From: Planctomycetota bacterium
GTDB taxonomy: Bacteria; Planctomycetota; Phycisphaerae; WQYP01
Direction of reading: 5' to 3'
Assembly: GCA_021785155.1 (NCBI GenBank)
Contig: JAJYGE010000263.1
Location: 1 to 7,745 of the forward strand
Length of the DNA stretch: 7,745 nucleotides
The stretch's first letter is position 1; the number at the start of each line of letters is the position of its first letter. Positions 6,156 through 7,745 of this stretch are shown piece by piece. The position numbers and the translations under genes are program-made. The notes under the pieces were generated by a model. That model saw nothing but the letters and a program-made list of their open reading frames with translations, had not been told where the DNA came from and ran no database searches.

Positions 6156-7193
6156 TTACCACGCAAAATAATAGCCCGATCCGGTTTGGATTTTCTCCAT
6201 TGTACGTACTTTAACCTGCGACATCGGCTGCCATACAACCGCGCCTTCGTTGTAAAGTTCATGGACGCCATCCGGTAGATAGTTGTTATTAGGCCTGTCA
6301 ACATGGTTGCTCGCCGGCGCATAGGGCGACCCCTGCCCGTTAGCGCCTTGGCCCCATGTTTCCATGGCCCCCATATATGTTGCCGGATCGGTGGGCGATA
6401 CGCCGCCAATCGCACTGATCAGCGTCACATCAGAAGCGAGAAGTGCGCCGGGAGGGGATTGCGGATTTTCCGCCGGCATGTGGGTGGTGTCGTAATTGTT
6501 ATAGAATAACCATGTGGCATAATTGGGGAGCCTGGTGCCGGCAAGCTCCTCCACACGCATATCGTAGGCCTCACTGTAATCGACTGGAAAATTTGAACCT
6601 GCCGGCGCATCGGCAGTTCCCCGATCCACCCAGTAGCAATAGCCGCTGGAAAAATCCCAATCATCCAGCAAGCCGGTAGTGGGATCGTAAAAAGATGGCG
6701 TTATCTGATTCGGCTGGCTGATCACGCCCGGCTGGGTTGAAAAGAGTATTGCAATGCCTTTCGCGTTGGGCGTAAGGATACCAGGTTGAACATTCACCAT
6801 CTTGTTGTTGACTACACCAAAGGAACCGTTGTACAGCAGCGCGAATCCCCATTGCGCGATATTGTTTGTCTTGGTGCTGGTGCGGAATCCACCCATGGGA
6901 AGCATATTATCGTTGGTCACAGGAAAATTACCGAACTCATTGGCATATTCCTGCATGGCCACGCCGATTTGTCGCAGATTCGAAGCACAGATGACCTGCT
7001 CAGCCGCATCTTTCGCGCGCTGGAGCGCGGGCAGAAGCAGCGTTATCAAAAGAGCGATAATGGATATTACCACCAGCAATTCAATGAGAGTGAATCCCGC
7101 AGGTCGTTTGCGCCCCGTCATATCAGCCGCCTTGCGGATCGACCGGATTGGACAACATACACCAGATTTTTCATTCCACGATTGGCTCTTCAT
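6156..7193 (-). CDS. Type II secretion/type IV pilin-like pseudopilin
   Basis: Prepilin-type protein of 345 residues, anchored in the inner membrane by one N-terminal helix and expected to be cut and methylated by a PilD-type prepilin peptidase. The cleavage motif is PAG|FTLIELL at 31-40, with the conserved Glu at mature position 5 (E38), followed by the hydrophobic helix VVISIIALLITLLLPAL and then SNLRQIGVAMQEYANEFGNFP (71-91). The C-terminus, PDGVHELYNEGAVVW (307-321), lies where related proteins carry the H-X9-DG / DGHVxW motif, though here the second DG is NEG. The middle (95-300) is unique and I do not recognise it. The ATG at 7193 has AAAGGAG six bases upstream; this gives a long 33-residue leader. 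An internal ATG at 7121 (MTGRKRPAG) would give a normal short leader and has an AAGG before it, so it remains possible. It is first in the block and probably co-transcribed with GH3. Its exact role (secretion, surface fibre or substrate contact) is unknown. Confidence 0.9.
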   Translation of the reverse strand: MKSQSWNEKSGVCCPIRSIRKAADMTGRKRPAGFTLIELLVVISIIALLITLLLPALQRAKDAAEQVICASNLRQIGVAMQEYANEFGNFPVTNDNMLPMGGFRTSTKTNNIAQWGFALLYNGSFGVVNNKMVNVQPGILTPNAKGIAILFSTQPGVISQPNQITPSFYDPTTGLLDDWDFSSGYCYWVDRGTADAPAGSNFPVDYSEAYDMRVEELAGTRLPNYATWLFYNNYDTTHMPAENPQSPPGALLASDVTLISAIGGVSPTDPATYMGAMETWGQGANGQGSPYAPASNHVDRPNNNYLPDGVHELYNEGAVVWQPMSQVKVRTMEKIQTGSGYYFAW

Positions 7194-7199
7194 AAAAGT

Positions 7200-7206
7200 C
7201 TCCTTT
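7200..7206 (-). promoter_or_regulatory. Ribosome binding site deciding the pseudopilin start
   Basis: AAAGGAG on the minus strand lies six bases before the ATG at 7193, the best such site in the window. A small CGGG/CCCG stem (7207-7220) sits directly upstream of it. Confidence 0.7.
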
Positions 7207-7265
7207 CGGGCTTGCACCCGTGCCAAGAACCTAAAATACCAAACCAACTTACCAATTCAGGAGAA

Positions 7266-7288
7266 ACCTGCAATTTGTTGTTTCAGGT
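7266..7288. promoter_or_regulatory. Inverted repeat upstream of the pseudopilin, possible operator
   Basis: ACCTG (7266-7270) and CAGGT (7284-7288) are inverted around a 13-base, A/T-rich centre; GAAAC/GTTTC overlaps the same site as a second inverted pair. It lies just downstream of the candidate -10 box (7291-7296), where a repressor could block transcription. Short arms make chance likely, and no second copy was seen elsewhere. Confidence 0.25.
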
Positions 7289-7290
7289 GC

Positions 7291-7320
7291 TTAATATGGG
7301 CACCCGATAGCCAGCGCCAA
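7291..7320 (-). promoter_or_regulatory. Candidate promoter for the pseudopilin-GH3 unit
   Basis: On the minus strand TTGGCG (7315-7320) and TATTAA (7291-7296), each matching 4 of 6 sigma70 consensus bases, are separated by 18 bases. The start would leave a leader of roughly 90 bases before the ATG at 7193. Weak but the best pair seen in this region. Confidence 0.3.
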
Positions 7321-7371
7321 AAGCCAACTTCTTATCCCATAGTTTACACTTCCGCGGTGCCAAGGGAAGGT

Positions 7372-7407
7372 CCACTTTTCATCAAAGCTGTACCACTTTT
7401 CATCAAA
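7372..7407. repeat. Right copy of the paired CCACTTTTCATC repeat
   Basis: Two exact copies of CCACTTTTCATCAAA (7372-7386 and 7393-7407), separated by GCTGTA, start 21 bp apart. The same module in the same orientation is at 9-46. Flanking sequence is not shared between the two places, so the module itself is what is repeated. Confidence 0.8.
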
Positions 7408-7745
7408 ATGCGTTGCTGAACCCGGAAAATAGCCAGTTGCGACCAGAAATTGCAAAAAGGCAGCTCCACTGAGCACCCCTAACGCATTCGGGTGGCTGAT
7501 GTGCGAATACGGAACCGTGCACGGCGTCGTGCGTAAAATGACCATGGGTTTTCGTAACCGTTCACGGACGGCCCTGTTGCTTTTTTTGTGGTGCAGACGT
7601 TCTTGTTTGCCGTGGTAAGCCATGTGCGCAGTCCCGGCGCGGATCGCGTCGATTTAAACCTCTTTTGTGCGACTCCACCCCCATTTTTAGAGCGCCTTAG
7701 TGCCCTGATCCACCCGTAATTACGAGTTGACGGAGGGCCAAGGGG

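Larger units (their letters stand above)
7194..7745. other. 552-bp gene-poor end upstream of the pseudopilin
   Basis: Near the gene it holds the ribosome site, an inverted repeat, a candidate promoter and the right repeat pair. Beyond 7408 I see no supported gene. A minus-strand frame begins at an ATG (7623) with a basic N-terminus but lacks a good ribosome site and runs through the repeats. Small structures are GCACG/CGTGC (7519-7532), ATTCG/CGAAT (about 7487-7509) and the palindrome CGTAATTACG (7715-7724). This may be degenerate mobile-element sequence. Confidence 0.55.

Noticed and set aside
5487..6278. Plus-strand open frame of 263 codons
   Set aside because: Antisense shadow of the GH3 start and pseudopilin end; rich in Pro, His and Arg and without any recognisable motif.
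6802..7419. Plus-strand open frame of 205 codons
   Set aside because: Antisense to the well-supported pseudopilin; its tail runs through the promoter region and repeats.
7291..7623. Minus-strand open frame of 110 codons with a basic N-terminus
   Set aside because: No good ribosome site before its ATG, no recognisable family, and its second half is a translation of the CCACTTTTCATC repeats and the candidate promoter region.

Overview
The window carries four genes, all on the minus strand, that read as a small plant-polysaccharide (probably xylan or glucuronoxylan) utilisation locus. In transcription order they are a type II secretion/type IV pilin-like pseudopilin (7193 to 6156), an exported glycoside hydrolase family 3 enzyme of the beta-xylosidase type with a CBM6 domain spliced into its C-terminal half (6063 to 3283), an MFS transporter of the hexuronate/anion symporter kind (2974 to 1664), and a XylR-type regulator with a LacI-like sensor and an AraC-type DNA-binding domain (1296 to 121). 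No rRNA, tRNA, CRISPR array or intact transposase gene was seen.

The likely source is a free-living or gut bacterium of the Planctomycetota (Phycisphaerae-like) or the neighbouring Verrucomicrobiota/Lentisphaerota. The basis is the long pseudopilin with the 'GFTLIELLVVISIIALL..LLPAL..A' start followed by a large unique C-terminal domain, its position next to a polysaccharide-degrading gene, and the XylR-type regulator, all common in those genomes. This is a family-level inference, not an identification.

Layout: 1-120, a repeat pair and the tail after the regulator; 121-1296, regulator; 1297-1663, a 367-bp gap with a candidate regulator promoter and two strong hairpins; 1664-2974, transporter; 2975-3282, a 308-bp gap with a repeat element; 3283-6063, GH3-CBM6; 6064-6155, a short 92-bp gap; 6156-7193, pseudopilin; 7194-7745, a gene-poor end with a candidate promoter, an inverted repeat and a second copy of the repeat pair.

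Proposed working: the GH3 enzyme, exported by a Tat-like signal and held to substrate by CBM6, trims xylo- or arabino-oligosaccharides outside the cytoplasm; the MFS carrier imports an acidic or neutral sugar product; the regulator senses a pentose or related sugar and controls the set. The pseudopilin may help build a secretion or surface structure. The main non-coding observations are a pair of direct ~37-bp repeats bracketing the whole four-gene block, and an approximately 52-bp element repeated downstream of both the GH3 and the transporter genes.
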